Shown one piece after another: positions 12,201 to 25,597 of a DNA stretch of 64,000 nucleotides (the stretch's first letter is position 1; each line of letters starts with the position of its first letter). The position numbers and the translations under genes are program-made. The notes beneath the pieces are model-generated. The model was not told where the DNA came from. It did no database searches and worked only from the letters and a program-made list of their open reading frames with translations. This DNA comes from Eudorina sp. 2006-703-Eu-15 (lineage: Eukaryota; Chlorophyta; Chlorophyceae; Chlamydomonadales; Volvocaceae): assembly GCA_003117195.1 (NCBI GenBank), contig BDSI01000043.1, forward strand, positions 469,523 through 533,522. Direction: 5' to 3'.

Positions 12201-15200
12201 GAGGCACCCACGTCAACAGGTAGAAGACGTCGACTGCTGCCCCTTCAGGGCTGGCATGCGGCTTGAACATGTCCTGCAGCGCGGGATCCGGGAGGGGCCA
12301 GGCGAGCGGAAGCCGGGAGGTGAGGCACGGACGCCAGGGTGGACGGCACCAGAGACGACCACTGCCGTACGTTGCCGTACACTGCCGTACGGGATGCTGC
12401 AACGCGCGCCCGCCGCGACTCGGCGACCCCACACCCGGTCACCTCATACCAGCCCGGATCCACGTGGCGTGCTGAGGCCGCCGAGCGCATCGCGTGCCCC
12501 CGCTCCCTGATAGGCCACTTACCGACTTGGCCAACCACTCGTACGTGCTCGCCGCCGCGACGCAGCTTGTCAGGCGCAGCTGCCGCAGCGGCACGTCCTC
12601 AGCCGCCAGCAGCGCCAAGCCCAGCACCGCCAGGTAACCCGCCTGAGGCGCAACGGGCGGGCGAGGGATCAAGGCGGAAAGTATGACTGTGACTGTGACT
12701 GGGACTGTGACTGTGACTGGGACTGAAGCTATGTGGATCAGGAACACGGTTATGGGCGGGCCGTGCACGTTCCCGGTGTGCGCATGTCTTTTGAATGTGA
12801 GAGCCAGGACTGGAGGGCAGTGTGTCATCGTAGTGTTTGCCCACACGATGTGGGGCAATTCAATTCGAAACACCCTGTGTTGGCGCAGGGGTATTTCACC
12901 CTCACCCCTGCCAACACCGGGGAGGGCAGCGGACCTGCACAAGCTGGTAGCCTACCGAGCGCACGGCACCACCCAAATGGCGCAACAAGAAGACAGCGTT
13001 CTTCCGCGAGCTTTGCACATCTCCTTCCTTGCCTGCGAACGAGCACACACGCGGAATCGCCGAAGAAACCCGGGGTAGCTCCACGATTGCTGCTGGCGGC
13101 CATCTGCTGCGCGCTGCGACCTCGCGGCTTGCCAGTGAGGCCGCCACCAAGCCCTACCCCGAACCACGATGCCGTACACAACCACAACCACGGTGCCGTA
13201 CCACGACGGACACCGGCTGAGTGCGCCCATCCAACAAACCCAACTCTGCGCCTCCCACCGCAGTTGCACCTTTTATGTGAGCTGCCAGGAAGAATTGCGG
13301 TTGATTGCCCAATCGTGCCGGGGTTTGGGCACCCCTTACCCCGCCCGGCCCCCATCGGTCCCGCCCAGCCACCCACCCGCCCACCCTACACACGCACCTC
13401 CAGCAAAGGAGCGTCCTCCGGGGGGTCCTCCGAAGGGCCCTGCCCCGGCCCCATCGCCGCCTCGTCCAGCCGCTGCATCAGCGGCCTCCAGGTGTCCGGG
13501 TGCGCGTCCAGCAGCCCCGGCCGCAGGGCCTCCACCCAGCGGCTTGCCGGAAAGGGCAGCACGGCATGGTCGATCAGTTGTGTTACGCAGCTTCCTAGGG
13601 GGTCGCGCCGCGAATCAATCCATGCAAGCAACGCCGCCGTGGACTTCTCCAGCCGACGTTGCTCCTGGGCGATAGCCCGGTCGCACAGCTGCTCCGAAAC
13701 TTCCTCATCCAGACGCGCCATAACAGACGACGACGACGCGGCAGCGGTGGCCCCGCTGATGTCCTCGCCTGCGTTACGGAGCTCCGCCGCCATGCACGCG
13801 TTCCACTCGCGTTCGTACACCGCCTCAGCGCTGTACAACACTTCCAGCACCTGCGCCGGAGCCGCGTTGTCGTACTCGAGGTCCAGCAGGCTGTGTCGGT
13901 GCAGCGCGCTCACCCATTGCCCCATGAACAGGGAATATATGTCGTTGTAGTCCACGTGCGCGGCGGCGGCCCCGGCGGCGGCCCCCCGGTCATCCTGCCC
14001 CGCCGAGCCGTGATGCATCCGGGCCACGGGCATCCAGAAGCAATCATAGGGCTCCTGCATGCCCACCTCCACTTCCCGGACCTGCTCCTCCCAGACGTGC
14101 TCCAGGTCAGGCGGGGTGGAGTCCGCAGACGCCGCCCCGGGGGCCCCGAGGTTGTGCACGCCGGCTGCCGCCGGCCCGCGATCGCAGCGGCCCGGGTCGG
14201 CGCTGCCGGGCCCCACCACGGCTCCCCGCACCTCCGCTCCGGCGCCGCTGCCGCTGGTCCCCGCGCCTCCGCCCCCGGCGTCTCCCCCGCCGCGTTCCCC
14301 CTCCTCAGGCCACCACGCCTCCACCCGGTTCAACCAGACGATTGACGTGCTCACATAGTCCAGGGCCGCCGCCTCCAGGACGGCCGGGGCGACGGCCGGC
14401 GACCCGTGCGCCAGCCGCGCCAACTCGGCGAATGTTATGAGCGACAGCGGCATCGCCTGCACGAATAAGGGTAAATGTTTACACAGCCCTTGATAGCCCA
14501 GCAAGGGAGGCTGCTGTGGCGGCGGCGTGGCGAGCAGCTCGCGGCCCAAGAGGAAGATGGGGCCATGGCGCAGGATGCCGTACAGCGCCGTGGGCGTGTT
14601 CAGGTCGACCAAGAGCTCGTGCATGGCCGCGAGGTGGACAGCAGAGGACGCGTCGGCGGCGGCGGTGGCGGCCATGCAGCTGACGGCGATGTGGTCGCCG
14701 AGATCTAGCTCGACGGCAGCCTGCGCGGCGATGGCGAGGCCGCGCGCGGTCCTCAACGCCTCCTCTGCCCGGAAGTCGCACTGCAGCTGGGCCTGCAGGG
14801 GTGGGGATACAGGAAATTGGTGGACATATTTATACTGCGCTGCTGCCAGAGCGTCCTCCAAAGCGGGGGGAGGACGGTGACGCGGCCGGATGAGTAGGAG
14901 GTTGGGACCGATGTGTATTAAACAATTTGAGCCGCGAGAAACGACGAGTCCAGCGGATCAGTGTGTGCGAGCAAGAGGGCAGGTACCCGCCCGTTGGGGT
15001 GCATGTAGGTTGCACAGGGGAGGCGCGGTGCAGTGCCGGGGGCGGGCCCGACGGATCAGAGCGTCGAGGGTGGAGAGAGAGCAGGGGGGGATAGCAGGCG
15101 CGCACACAATGCCCCTGGGCACCACGCGACGTCACAGAGGCGGTCCATGAGACGGTTTCCGGTTTCACGGCCGCGGGACCGCCCGCCCAACCGCGCCGGG

Positions 15201-18200
15201 CTGACCCGCGGCTGAGAAGCTGTCCCCGTTGCTGCTCGGGTGCTCGGTGATGCCGCCGGCGCCAAAAGCCCCGAGGGCCCTGTGTCCACCTGCTGCGCTC
15301 CGGCAATTCGTGTTGCCTGGCCTGGGAATGCGCGGCGCGTCCAGGCCCTGTGCCAGGGCAATGTCAGGTCACTACAGGCGGTGCACCGAGCGCCCCTGAC
15401 ACGGACCCACGGTTCACATTTTTCACGCATGCGGTGCCCTGACATCCGCCCGGGGCTTCGGTCCCGCCGCCCCCTGCCCGCGCGGCCGCGTCGCGAGCGC
15501 CGGTCTTTCGCCCTCTTTCCCTCCCTGTGCCGACCGCTTGGCCCCGCTTGGCCGTCCCGCGTCGGGCAGCAAACTCCACACGTCTCTCAGATTGGGCCTC
15601 GTTCCTGGTGCCGTGTTCTGGCCCGTGCTCCATCCCTTGCGTCTGGAGGCGTCCAAGCCCTGCTGCGCACCCTCCCTTGACCCACCACCGCCCGGCAACC
15701 TGGAGGCCCCGCGTGTCATCCGCCTCCCCCCGCCAGCTTACCACGAGTAAGGGGAACATCGGGCCCAGCAGCGCACAGCAGATGGCGTCCGGCACCGCCA
15801 CCTCGCGGTCCGGCAGCGCGCTGCTGGACAGCCAGGACGCGCCCATCACCGCGAACCGGAGCACCTGCGGAGAGAGGGGCAGGGGTCAAGACCGCGGAGG
15901 GCAGGGCACATCGGGTCAGGTCAGCTCAGACCTTGTCGGGGTCAGGTGGGGCGGGATTCGCGCCGGGTGCGGCGTCCCCCATAGTGAGCAGCAGAGCCGC
16001 TCTTTCTGCCGCAGTGCGTGGCGACGCCCCATGCCCATCCATGCGCTGTCCAACCCCCACAACCGCACTTCCGCAACAGTCCAAATCGGCCAGCGAATCC
16101 AGCACGACCCCAGCAGGCCCAACCGCCAGCTGCTCGGCCTTTACAGCCGACATCCACACCACCTTGGAGGAAATTCCTTCAAGGAAATTTCCAGAAGGAG
16201 ATTCCGACCCTGCTCTACCGCCCGTCCCAAGGACCCGCCCCGCCGAGCAGCCAACAGGGCTTATCTGTCCACCGATTCCTTCAATCGCCCAACCCGGCCT
16301 TTGACCCACATGCACAGCGCACTCATCGCCCGCATCCAGGGCTCCGCTCCGCCCACCAGCGCGCGCTGACTCCGCCAATACCCGTTCCTGCCTCGCCGCT
16401 CTCTCCAGCAGCAAATGCCAGAGTCCAGCCGCTTCGCTGTCGACGCCACCGCCACCGCCACCGCCGCCGACGCTGCGGCCGCCGTCCGCGTCGCAACTCC
16501 CCGCCTGCTCGCCACTCCGCCCCTCCTCGCTACCCGACCCGCACCGCCGCACGGCGGCCGCCACCGCCGGCAGCAGCCGCGCCAGCTCGCGGCGCAGCCC
16601 CTCCACGCCCATGTCCTGCAGGCGGCCGGCCGCCTCGAACAAGCCCGTGGCGCCGCGTTGCTGCAGCCCCGCCTGCAGGCGCTCCAGCTCGCGCGCCGCT
16701 GCGGCCTGCAGGCGCGGCAGCACCGCAGACTTGCAGCGACGCAGCCTGGCCTCCGCGTCGAGCGACGGTCGGTGGCTCCTCAGCTGCTGAGACACACGCA
16801 GGAACACTTGCCTGCCGGCTTCCCACTGCGCCGCAGTCCACGCCGGCGGCGGCCATCCGGCCTTGTAAAGGCTCGCCAGGCCCTGAATCGCCAGGTCCTG
16901 CCATCCGTGGAAAACGTCGCGCAGGCGCTGGCGCTCCAGGGACGCCGGCGGCTGCTGCCATGGGGCGGTTGCTGCGGCGGCATCGGTGCTCTGGGAGGTG
17001 AGTGGAAGCGGCGCCGTGAAGACGGTGGACGGCGTCGCCCCGACTGGCTGCGTCGCGACGCCGGTGGTGACCACGGGCGCGCGTTGCGGCGGCTGCTGCT
17101 GCTGTTGGTGCTGCTGGTGCTGTTGCGTCCGCCCTTGCAATTGTTGTTGTTGCCGCTCCCGCAACTGCTGCTGCCTGGACTGCACCACCTGATCCACTGT
17201 CCGCCGCAGGCTGGCCGCCGCAGACGGCGGATGCGGCAGCTCCGGGGCGCGTGCCTGCGGCAGCTCCGGGGCGCGGCGCGGCGGGAGGAAACCAGGGCAG
17301 GCTGAGAGCGAGGAACGGCGACGAGGAAACCAAGCGCGTGCTCGGCAATCCATGGCCTAGGTGATGGGCCCCGGCTCTGGGCGTGGCAGGTGCGCGTGGC
17401 ACTTGATAGCCCACAGGCAGCGCGGTTTCGGAAACCCCAGCGGCGGGACCCCTGCAGGCGGTTCACCTCAGCGCCTGCATCATGCAGAGCTCTAGAGGGC
17501 ACGCGCAACTGCAAATGCGCGGGTTTGGGCCTTGCCACATGGGGCCGCGTGGTGCAGCGCTCTGAATCGCGAGGTCGCGATACCCAGGGACTGCGCAGAT
17601 CCAATAGCTCCGTCCGAACCCCTGCTCATCTTCGATGACCCAGTGACCGATCTTCAGGCGTCAGCGCGGCTACGAGTGCCGCGATAAATGCGAGCAGCGC
17701 ACTTCATCGCGATTGCTATCGACTGACCCAGGACCATCATCATCCCAGCCACCAACCCAGATGACTGGTGTAAGGCAAGACCCAACTTACCTCGCCGGCC
17801 CCCCGATCTGCGGATAGTCCCGGCGGCACGGAGCCCCACGTGTAGCGGCTCTCAGCTGCAGGCGCAAGGCGATGTTGCTCGCGCAGCTGATCTGGGTCGC
17901 ACGGCCCCGGACCTGCCACGGACGCTGAGGACCGGGCAGCCGCGTGGGCAGGCAGGGTGCCAAGTCCGGGCTGCACAGCGGGGCCCATCCGCTGACCACC
18001 CTCTGCGGGCTCACCGTTGCGACTGCTATGAGCCGGGGGCGCTGCAGCCTTGTCCTGGTGTGGCTGAAGTCCCCACGGTAAGGGTTTTCGCAAGCGCTGC
18101 GGGCGTGCGAACGGTATCCCATTGATCTCAGCGATGACAGGACGAGAGAGAAAAGACATCGCTGTGGGGTGCAGCCGCTGCATGGTCGCAAGGGCACGGC

Positions 18201-18423
18201 GCTGTGAAGGAGCCATTATGCTCGCAAATCGGTCTGGAGTTGCACAGTCCACAGCCTCGTCCGCTTTTTGTTCAGTCTTCCATGATTTGAAGTCCTGCTG
18301 CTTCTCTCTTTGTGCACTGCCCGTTGCTCCTTTCCGGGTCTGGCTGTCCAAGAGCGCTTCAACGACAAGCTGTCGTCGCCGCTGCTCCTGCTGTGCCATA
18401 AGAGTCTGTTTTATCGCACTCAT
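9225..18423 (-). CDS. Tandem-family gene B, uncharacterised protein, complete
   Basis: This is the most completely modelled family member: exons 18423-17791, 17254-16310, 15864-15742, 14792-13398, 12642-12523, 12273-11314, 10585-10404, 10095-9978 and 9635-9225, about 1628 residues. All phases fit and the stop is TGA at 9225. Exon 1 has MAQQEQRRRQLVVEALL and RLRKPLPWGL near residue 111. Exon 2 (945 nt, against 948 in gene A) is Gln-rich and then helical. Exon 4 ends with VEALRPGLLDAHPDTW. Exon 6 starts with AAVDVFYLLTWVPPFRY. The last exon ends QRKQLQEMLAKTI, resembling the end of gene C. The protein looks like alternating helical modules and disordered linkers. Function is unknown; no catalytic motif was seen. 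Blocks nearly identical to gene A suggest recent duplication. The start of exon 2 is the least certain boundary. Confidence 0.77.
10636..10678 (-). repeat. CCAATTTCC-family micro-element with GCAGCAGCGCAG head, degenerate
   Basis: The minus strand reads CTCTGGCAGCAGCGCAGCTT, then ATGTCAACCTATTTCC. It lies in sense in the gene B intron before exon 7, about 50 bases from the acceptor. Confidence 0.5.
11035..11056. repeat. (CA)n microsatellite
   Basis: Short dinucleotide run in the gene B intron between exons 6 and 7. Confidence 0.85.
12683..12725. repeat. GACTGT/GACTGG hexamer tandem repeat
   Basis: About seven imperfect six-base units just upstream (in the gene sense) of exon 5 of gene B. 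Confidence 0.8.
14806..14853 (-). repeat. CCAATTTCCTGTA micro-element, long copy with GCTCTGGCAGCAGCGCAG head
   Basis: The minus strand reads GCTCTGGCAGCAGCGCAG, then TGTCCACCAATTTCCTGTA. It ends about 15 bases before the 3' splice site of gene B exon 4, in sense orientation. Confidence 0.7.
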
Positions 18424-20115
18424 CTTCAAATGGAATGGAACACGCAGCGAGCGCCTGTTGTGCCGCGTAGACGGTTAGGCTTCCAAGACCGCAACTCGGC
18501 CGCTTCTCAGCCGCCCGCTGCCCCGCTAACCCATGACAATCCAAACAATGTATAATATGAGTCGATGATGCTTTAATGTAGCGCCTGTCTTGGGGAGACG
18601 AAAACTATTCAAGCCGGCGTCACTATTTTTAAGCGTCTTGTTATACTTCAACCTCTTAGCAGGTCAACATAGACAACAGGTATGCTTAATAGGATCTAAA
18701 TATCGTTGGTGGAAAAAAGCGAGCGATGGGGAGCGTCACGCTAAGCGCGGGAAACCATTCCATACATAACATAAGGCTTATATGCACTCGGTTCAAGGTC
18801 TGCAGGCTTGCCAAAATACGTGCAGTACTTCCGAAAGGTCTGCAGCTGTTGAGACGTCTCGCTGTGGTGTACTGTCATGCCGTGCAGTGTCGTACATGCT
18901 GTCAGTTTCACCCACGGGTGATTCGCAATGCTTGAAAAACTTCTCTGTCGGCGCACCGACACCATCACGGAGGGGATCATCTAAAATGATCAAGGGGTAG
19001 TTGCCTCACGCATGGAAACAGTGCCCCCAAGATCCGGCGTCATCATCTACGCGCCCAAGCCCTAACGGACCATGTCTTCCCGCGCACACACACACACACA
19101 CCAGGGGCGCACTGTGCCTCCACACAGCCATTGACAACCCAAATGGATTCCATACTTGCAGTGCGCGTGGCCCCCGTTCTTGCAATAGGTTGTCAGTCCA
19201 TTGCTTGTGGGTCCGCTTTTTGCAGCACACAAGGGTCCGGCCCATTGCCCGGCCCTGTCCGGTTCTTGCAGCGCCTGGCAGCACAACACCCGGTGAAGGC
19301 CTGACGGGACGACAGTTTCCAAATCAACGGTCGCTGGAAGGGAAGGTGTCTAACCTCCATCCCCCCTCCCCAGGCACGGACGGAGGTGGCGAGCAGGCGA
19401 CACACCATCATGCCGGACTGTGCGCTACGTCGTCGTCGGGCCCGTGCGGCCCTGACGCATGCCCTACCACCTACCGAACAAAAAAATGTTAAACAACAAA
19501 ATCCCGCGGTCGTCTTCCGACCAGGCGCACAGCCCAGAGCGCACATCTTTATGGGCCGCCCCAGACTGCCAGACAGCGGCCAACCCACATCCCCACACGC
19601 CCTCGCGCACATCAGGGCACATCCTGCACCCCCCCCTCCCCGCTGCTTCGCCTCCCCCCGCCCGCTGACGACCCCATTCCATTCAAAGCCATGGTGCCAT
19701 ACATCCTAGATCCCGATTTCCCAAAGGCGGGGTGCGGAAGCTTTTTCTCGGTGGACAGGAACGGCGGAGCCCGGCGCTTCCCAACGCCCCGGCCGCGGTT
19801 GCGCCGTTGGTGGCCTCTGATACCTCTGAACCGGCTCTCATAATCAATCAGCTCTTGAAGTGGGTGAAGCTCTTTGAAGACAGCGGCTCTAAAAGTGCGG
19901 CTCTTGAGACAGGGACTCTGGAACGGCGACTGTGCAAGAACAACTCTAGGTTCCCCGTGCCTTCCTCTGATCGTACCATGTCGTACCCATGCCGCACTGT
20001 AACTTTGCAACCGGTGGCCATCCAGGACAACTCCTTACCGCCCCCACCCCCCACGAGGGGCATCCCCATCACCACCGCCACCACCGCCCTCGCCCTTCTC
20101 CCCCACCGACACGCC
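18424..20115. other. Intergenic region between genes B and C
   Basis: Contains the upstream region of gene B and the 3' flank of gene C, plus a short (CA)n at 19084-19102. The part nearest gene B (about 18530-18800) is AT-richer. No gene was found. Confidence 0.6.
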
Positions 20116-20284
20116 TCACGCCTTCGACATCATCTTCATCTCCAGCTGCTTGCGTGCCTCGCGCCGCGACAGAGCCGCCGCGGGGCCGGCCCGGCCTTGC
20201 CCCGCCAGCTGCCCCGGCTGCCCCGGCTCGCACTCCAGCAGCAGCAAGTTGCAGCTGATCACGTCCCGCAGCAAGCCCGCGAGG

Positions 20285-20319
<35 letters not shown>

Positions 20320-23300
20320 CCCGCCGCCGGCCCGGCAGTCCCCGAGCAGTTCCCACATGTGCGCGAGGAGTCTGTCGCCTTGGGCAATAGTCCGGCACAG
20401 GTCCCCCATCACGTACTCCGTCTGAAAGAATCCCAAACGGTCGGCCTCGACGAGGTCCGCGCAGCAGTCCAAGATGTCGTCGACTAGGCGCTTGGTGGTC
20501 TCCTCCAGACCTTTCCGCTTCTCAAGCCGCCGCGTTCGCCGCAGGCCGCGACGCCGATGCGCGGCCATCTGGCCGCCGCCGCCACCGCCGCCGCCATCCG
20601 CATCCGCATCCGCGTCCGAGTCCGAGTCCGAGTCCGAATCCCTCGGCGCCAGGTAGACCCAGGTCACTTGCATCATGGCGTCCCGCCGCGCACCGCGCAT
20701 GGCCTCGGTCACCTGTTGTCGTACGCGGACGGTCGTACACGACAAGATCGGTAACGGCGCGGCGGCGGGGGAGGACGGGGATCGTACGTATATGAGTACG
20801 ACAGGTTGGTGCGTGTCAGGCGTGTGCAGGCGTGTGGGACGCGGCGGCCGCAAGCGCCCTGTCGCTCAACCGATTACGGGTCGCCTCGCCCGGCCTGCAT
20901 CGATGCCAAGCCAGGCCGCTAACCGGCCTGTGAGCCTGATTGCCTTGCTCCTTGCCGTTTGGTTCTGTCGCTTCCTGGCAGAACCAAAGTACATGGCAGG
21001 TCATTTGGCAATTACCATGGGGCTGGGCGGTTCTGGGTGGGGCTCTTGTTAAACACACATGTTGCGTCCTGTTTGTCTTGTTGTATTGCCCATGGTGCAG
21101 GTTTTGGTCAGTATCCGGGCCTGGGTGGTTATGGGTGGGCTTCTCATTAAACACACACATGTTATCTTTTAATTGTTTAACACACATGCACACACACACA
21201 GGGCATAGCGTCGGGCGCCCGCTTCGCCGGAACGAACAACCAGCAGCGGCAGGGTGTTGTACCCGTGGCCGTTCTGTCGTACATCGTACGACATCCGGGC
21301 GGAACAGGCGGCGGCGTAGGGGACAGGTGGAAGACAGGAGGGCATACCCGCAGCGCGGCATCAGAGGGGGGTTGCACCTCTGAGCGGTTGGGGCGTGGCG
21401 GTCCCGGACCCGGACCCGGACCCGGACCTGGACCCGGACCTGGACCTGGCCGGCGGTGGTGGTGGGTGCCCCGCCGATGGCCCTGTCACCCCCTGGACCA
21501 CTCGACGACCACCAAGAGACACGACTGCTGCAGCTGTGCGGCATAGCAGTACAGGACGACCGCCGCCGCCCGCCGGCGGGCGGTACGACGACGCCCCTAC
21601 CTGGACGCCCAACCGTAGGGCCTTCCAGATGCCCTCCACGCCCACCGCTTTCAAAATGAAGAAGCGCTTCCGCTCGTCCAAGAGGGCTTTCCGTACTACC
21701 TTGACCTGCTGCGTCAGCCTGCGCGGCAGCACAGCAGCCGGTACGACAGCCCGGGCGTTGGAATGACATGGGGGGTTCCAATGGTTAGTTACGGTGGTTG
21801 GTTGGTTGGTAGTTCGTTGGTTAGTTGGTCGGTTGGGTTGTTTGTGTTGGATGGTTCACGATAGCCGGATGGTTCACGATAGCCGGATGGGACCGAGCGC
21901 CGCAATGGGGATGTGTACGAGCACATGGCCTCCACATGGTACGACACCAGGAACCTGCCGGTACGGCATTGCATACAAGATTCAACAGTCACGCCGTGCG
22001 GACAGTGGGCAGGCAGGCAGGAAGGAAGGACAGGGCGGTGCTGTCGGTCCCAAACCAAAGTGCGGAGACGCTTCGCGTCCGAGTGAGGCTCACTTCCGCT
22101 GACGACCGACTTCAACCACTGTGCCGCTTCCCGCCCTGCCCCCCTTCCCCTCCCCCTTCGCTTCCTCCCTCCCTCCCACCCTCCGTCCCCCCCCCTCCCC
22201 CTTTGCCTCCTCCCTCCCACCAGTCCTCCCGCCCTCCCCGAGTAAGTACCGTGTACCTACCAATTTCCTATATCCCGCCCTCCCTCCCTGCTTTCCTCCC
22301 CGTATAAATTCCGTATGTCCACCAATTTCCTGCATCCCTGCCTCCCGCCCACCCTCCCGCCCACCCTCCCGCCCACCGTCCTGCCCACCCTCCCGCCCAG
22401 TGCCCCCCCCCAACCCCGACCCACCTGCTCCCCGCTGTGACGGTGATCTCGGGCGCACTGCCCAGCTCGGTAATCGTGTCGAGAGGGTGGCCGCCGCACA
22501 GCGACAGCCGCACCCGCCCCAAGTCCTGCGGCGGCTGCGACGGCGGCCGCTGCTCCGGGACCTGGCCCTGGTCACGGGAGGTGGTGGCGAGGGCGACGGG
22601 AGGTTTGTACGGTTTGTGCGCGCGCGGCGGCGGTTGGACGGTTGAGCGGTTGGGCGGTTGGGATCAGATCCTGGGAGGACAGCGGGTGTACGATATCCCG
22701 CGGGGACTGGCCGGAAAGGCTGCAAGCCACTCGCCCGGCTTCGAACACCCCCCGAACCCCCTTACCTTCCTCCCCGCCTTGCCAGCCCCCTTGCTTGAAC
22801 CCGACGCGGCCGCTGCAGGCCGCCCCGCCGGCGCGGCAGCACCAGCACCAGCACCAGCACCACCACCAGCACCAGCACCAGCACCAGCACCAGCACCAGC
22901 ACCAGCACCAGCACCAGCACCAGCACCAGCACCAGCACCAGCACCAGCACCAGCACCGGCAGCACCCATGGCCGCCCCGGCGGCCGCCGCCCCTCCACCG
23001 CTGCCGCCGCCGCTGCCGCTGCCGTCGCCGCCCTCCAGTTGGAACCCCGGATTACTGATGGCGTGGGCCCCCAGTGCGCGTATGAGCAGCGCCATGAGCA
23101 GCGCCGCGGCCTCGCCGCCCTCCAGCACCACGTCCCTGTCGCCCGGGGCCCCCGCCTCCGCGGGCCGGGCCGCCGCCGCCGCCGCCACGTCTTCCCCCGC
23201 CGAACACCCCGCCAGCCGCAGCAGGGGAAACACCGACCTGATGCCGCTACCGAGTCCCACGACCCGTGGGCCGTCGGCCCCGCCGCCGCCGCCGGCACCG

Positions 23301-25556
23301 CTGCTACCTGCACCTGCAAGCGGCCAGCCCGGTGCCGCCGCCGCCGACGACGACGTCGACGTCGAGGCCTCGGCCGCCGTCGCCGCCGCCGCCACGGGCT
23401 CGGCCTTTACCCTCCGGGTCACTTGCCGCACGTGGTTATCCGCCACGAAGCAGAAGTCGCTGCCGCCGCCGCCGCCGCCGCCGCCGTGGACGGTCTTGGA
23501 GGCCTCACTGACCGCCGCCGGCTCGAAGGGCGGCCGCTTCCACCAACGATCCGCGAACTGGCCCCACCCCTCACTCCGCCCCGGCACCGCCGTCCCATGG
23601 GACACCGGCCGCGCCGCCTCCGCCGCCACCTCCGCCACCGCCGCCGCCACCGCCCTGGCCTCCTCGTCATCCTCGTCATCCGCATCGTCTACAAAGCCCA
23701 GGGCACACAGCGCCACGACGGACCGCGCCATGTCCTCGTCCCCGACGGAGTGGCTGACCTGCTCGTACCACGGAAGAGGCCACGGGGCCCGGCTGCCGCC
23801 CCGCCGGGCCTGTTGCTGCTGCTGCTGCTGCTGCTGTTGGTGGTGGTGGCGGTGGTGGAGCTGTGGGTGGTGGTGGAGCTGTGGGTGCTGCTGCTGCGGC
23901 ACCGGCGGCGGCGGGAGTTCCGCGGCCGCGGCGGAGGCGCCGCCCTGAGCGGAGGGCTGATCGCCCAGCCGGCCCTCCTCCCCCTCCCCCTTCCCCCGCT
24001 GCCCGACACGCGCTAAGCCGCCCGCGGCCATGTGCGCCAGGATGATGACCTTGAGGTTCTTCTTGAGCAGCAAGAAGTCCAGCAGCGACCGAAGCAGCCG
24101 CTCCGGGCCGGTCTCCCAGGCGCTGCCGCCCGGCGCACCCCCGTACGGCCCCGCGGCGCCGCCGCGCCGTACGGCTCCGGAGCCCCCCGGGCCGGCCGCG
24201 AGCGCCCCCTCCGCCAGTACTGCACCGATTATCTGCGCCGCCGCGAGCTGATTAGCGGTTTCGGAGCCGATCCAGCCGGGATCTGGGTTCAGCGCCGTCT
24301 GTACGACCCGTGGGACGAGGGCCAGCCAGCGGAACGCCAGGGAGGCCTCCAGGATCGCTGATTTGGGGTCGATGGGTGGTGCAGCTGCTAGGTGGTACAA
24401 GTCGGGGGAAGGGAAATCGATACCCTGGAGGCCGGGCAGGGGGTGGAGGGAGGGCAGGGTGGGCCACGGGCGGTGGCGGGGGGAGGGCAGGGTATAGGGA
24501 ATGAGTAGACATTTTAGGCTGCCACAGCGACGATGCGACTGGAGAGATTAGTAACAGTACCATAGATCGCCAGCGACGACGACGGTGTAGGCGTAGATGT
24601 TGCCAAAACCAAGTAGGGTGGTCGGGTGGGTGGGTGGGTGCGTGGTTGGGTGGGTGAGTGGGTGGGTGGGCGGTCGGGTGGGTGGCATGTCGGGTGGGTG
24701 GCATTTGAGATTTGCAAATGAAGGGGAAATTTACCAGTCGGGGACAGATGTTAGTTCACGGCAGCTGGATAAGGGGGTGTTCACGGGCGGCGTGGAGGAT
24801 CGGTACCCTGAGATGGATGCCCTGCAGCTGTACGACGTCCAGGTCAAGGAAACCCTCGAGTTATGACGATGAGCGGCGGTCTCCAAAATTATGTTCTTAC
24901 TGGTGGTTATCGTGGAACGTCAAAATTGTCGATATATTGCCGATGGAAGTGCAGCGCGCGCAACTCCCTGACCCCCCCCTGACCCCCCCTGGGCCCCCCT
25001 GGCCCCTGCTGCCCCGTCCGCGGCCCGCTCACCAGGCGCATGCGCAGCACCGTCCCCGCCAGCATGCAGTACGACAGCCGAAAGTGCTCCAGGGGGAGAT
25101 CCTCGCCGGCCACCAGCGCCAGGCCGGAGAGCGCCAGTTTCGTCATCTGCAGCCGGGGACAGCACAGCGGGGGACAGCGCACAGCGGCGGTCGCGGTCCT
25201 GACGTTGAAGAATGGTTGAGGTTAAATTAAAAAGAAGCATTAGGTGGTTGGGGTGTGGCGACTGCGGTGTGAGGGCGGCAGTGTCACGCAAGATTGGAGG
25301 CGACTGCGGTGATTTCTCCCCCACCCATCACCTCCCCCGGCGCCCGGGCCGCGCTTTCCGCATTCAGAGTTCAGACCCTCCATAACACTCCCTTTGTAAA
25401 ACCTCCCCCGCATCGGCCCCGTACGACACCGTACCGACACAAACCATATCCGTACGACAAATCACCCGTCCCTGCCCCCGTCCCCGCCTCGCGGAGGGCC
25501 TCACCTGTGTGTGGTGCCGTACATTTCATCAGGCCCAGGTCGCCATGCACGGCACG

Positions 25557-25597
<41 letters not shown>

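Noticed and set aside
22437..23948. 503-residue plus-strand open frame with Pro-Ala runs
   Set aside because: Antisense to gene C exon 6, including the Gly-Ala hexamer repeat.
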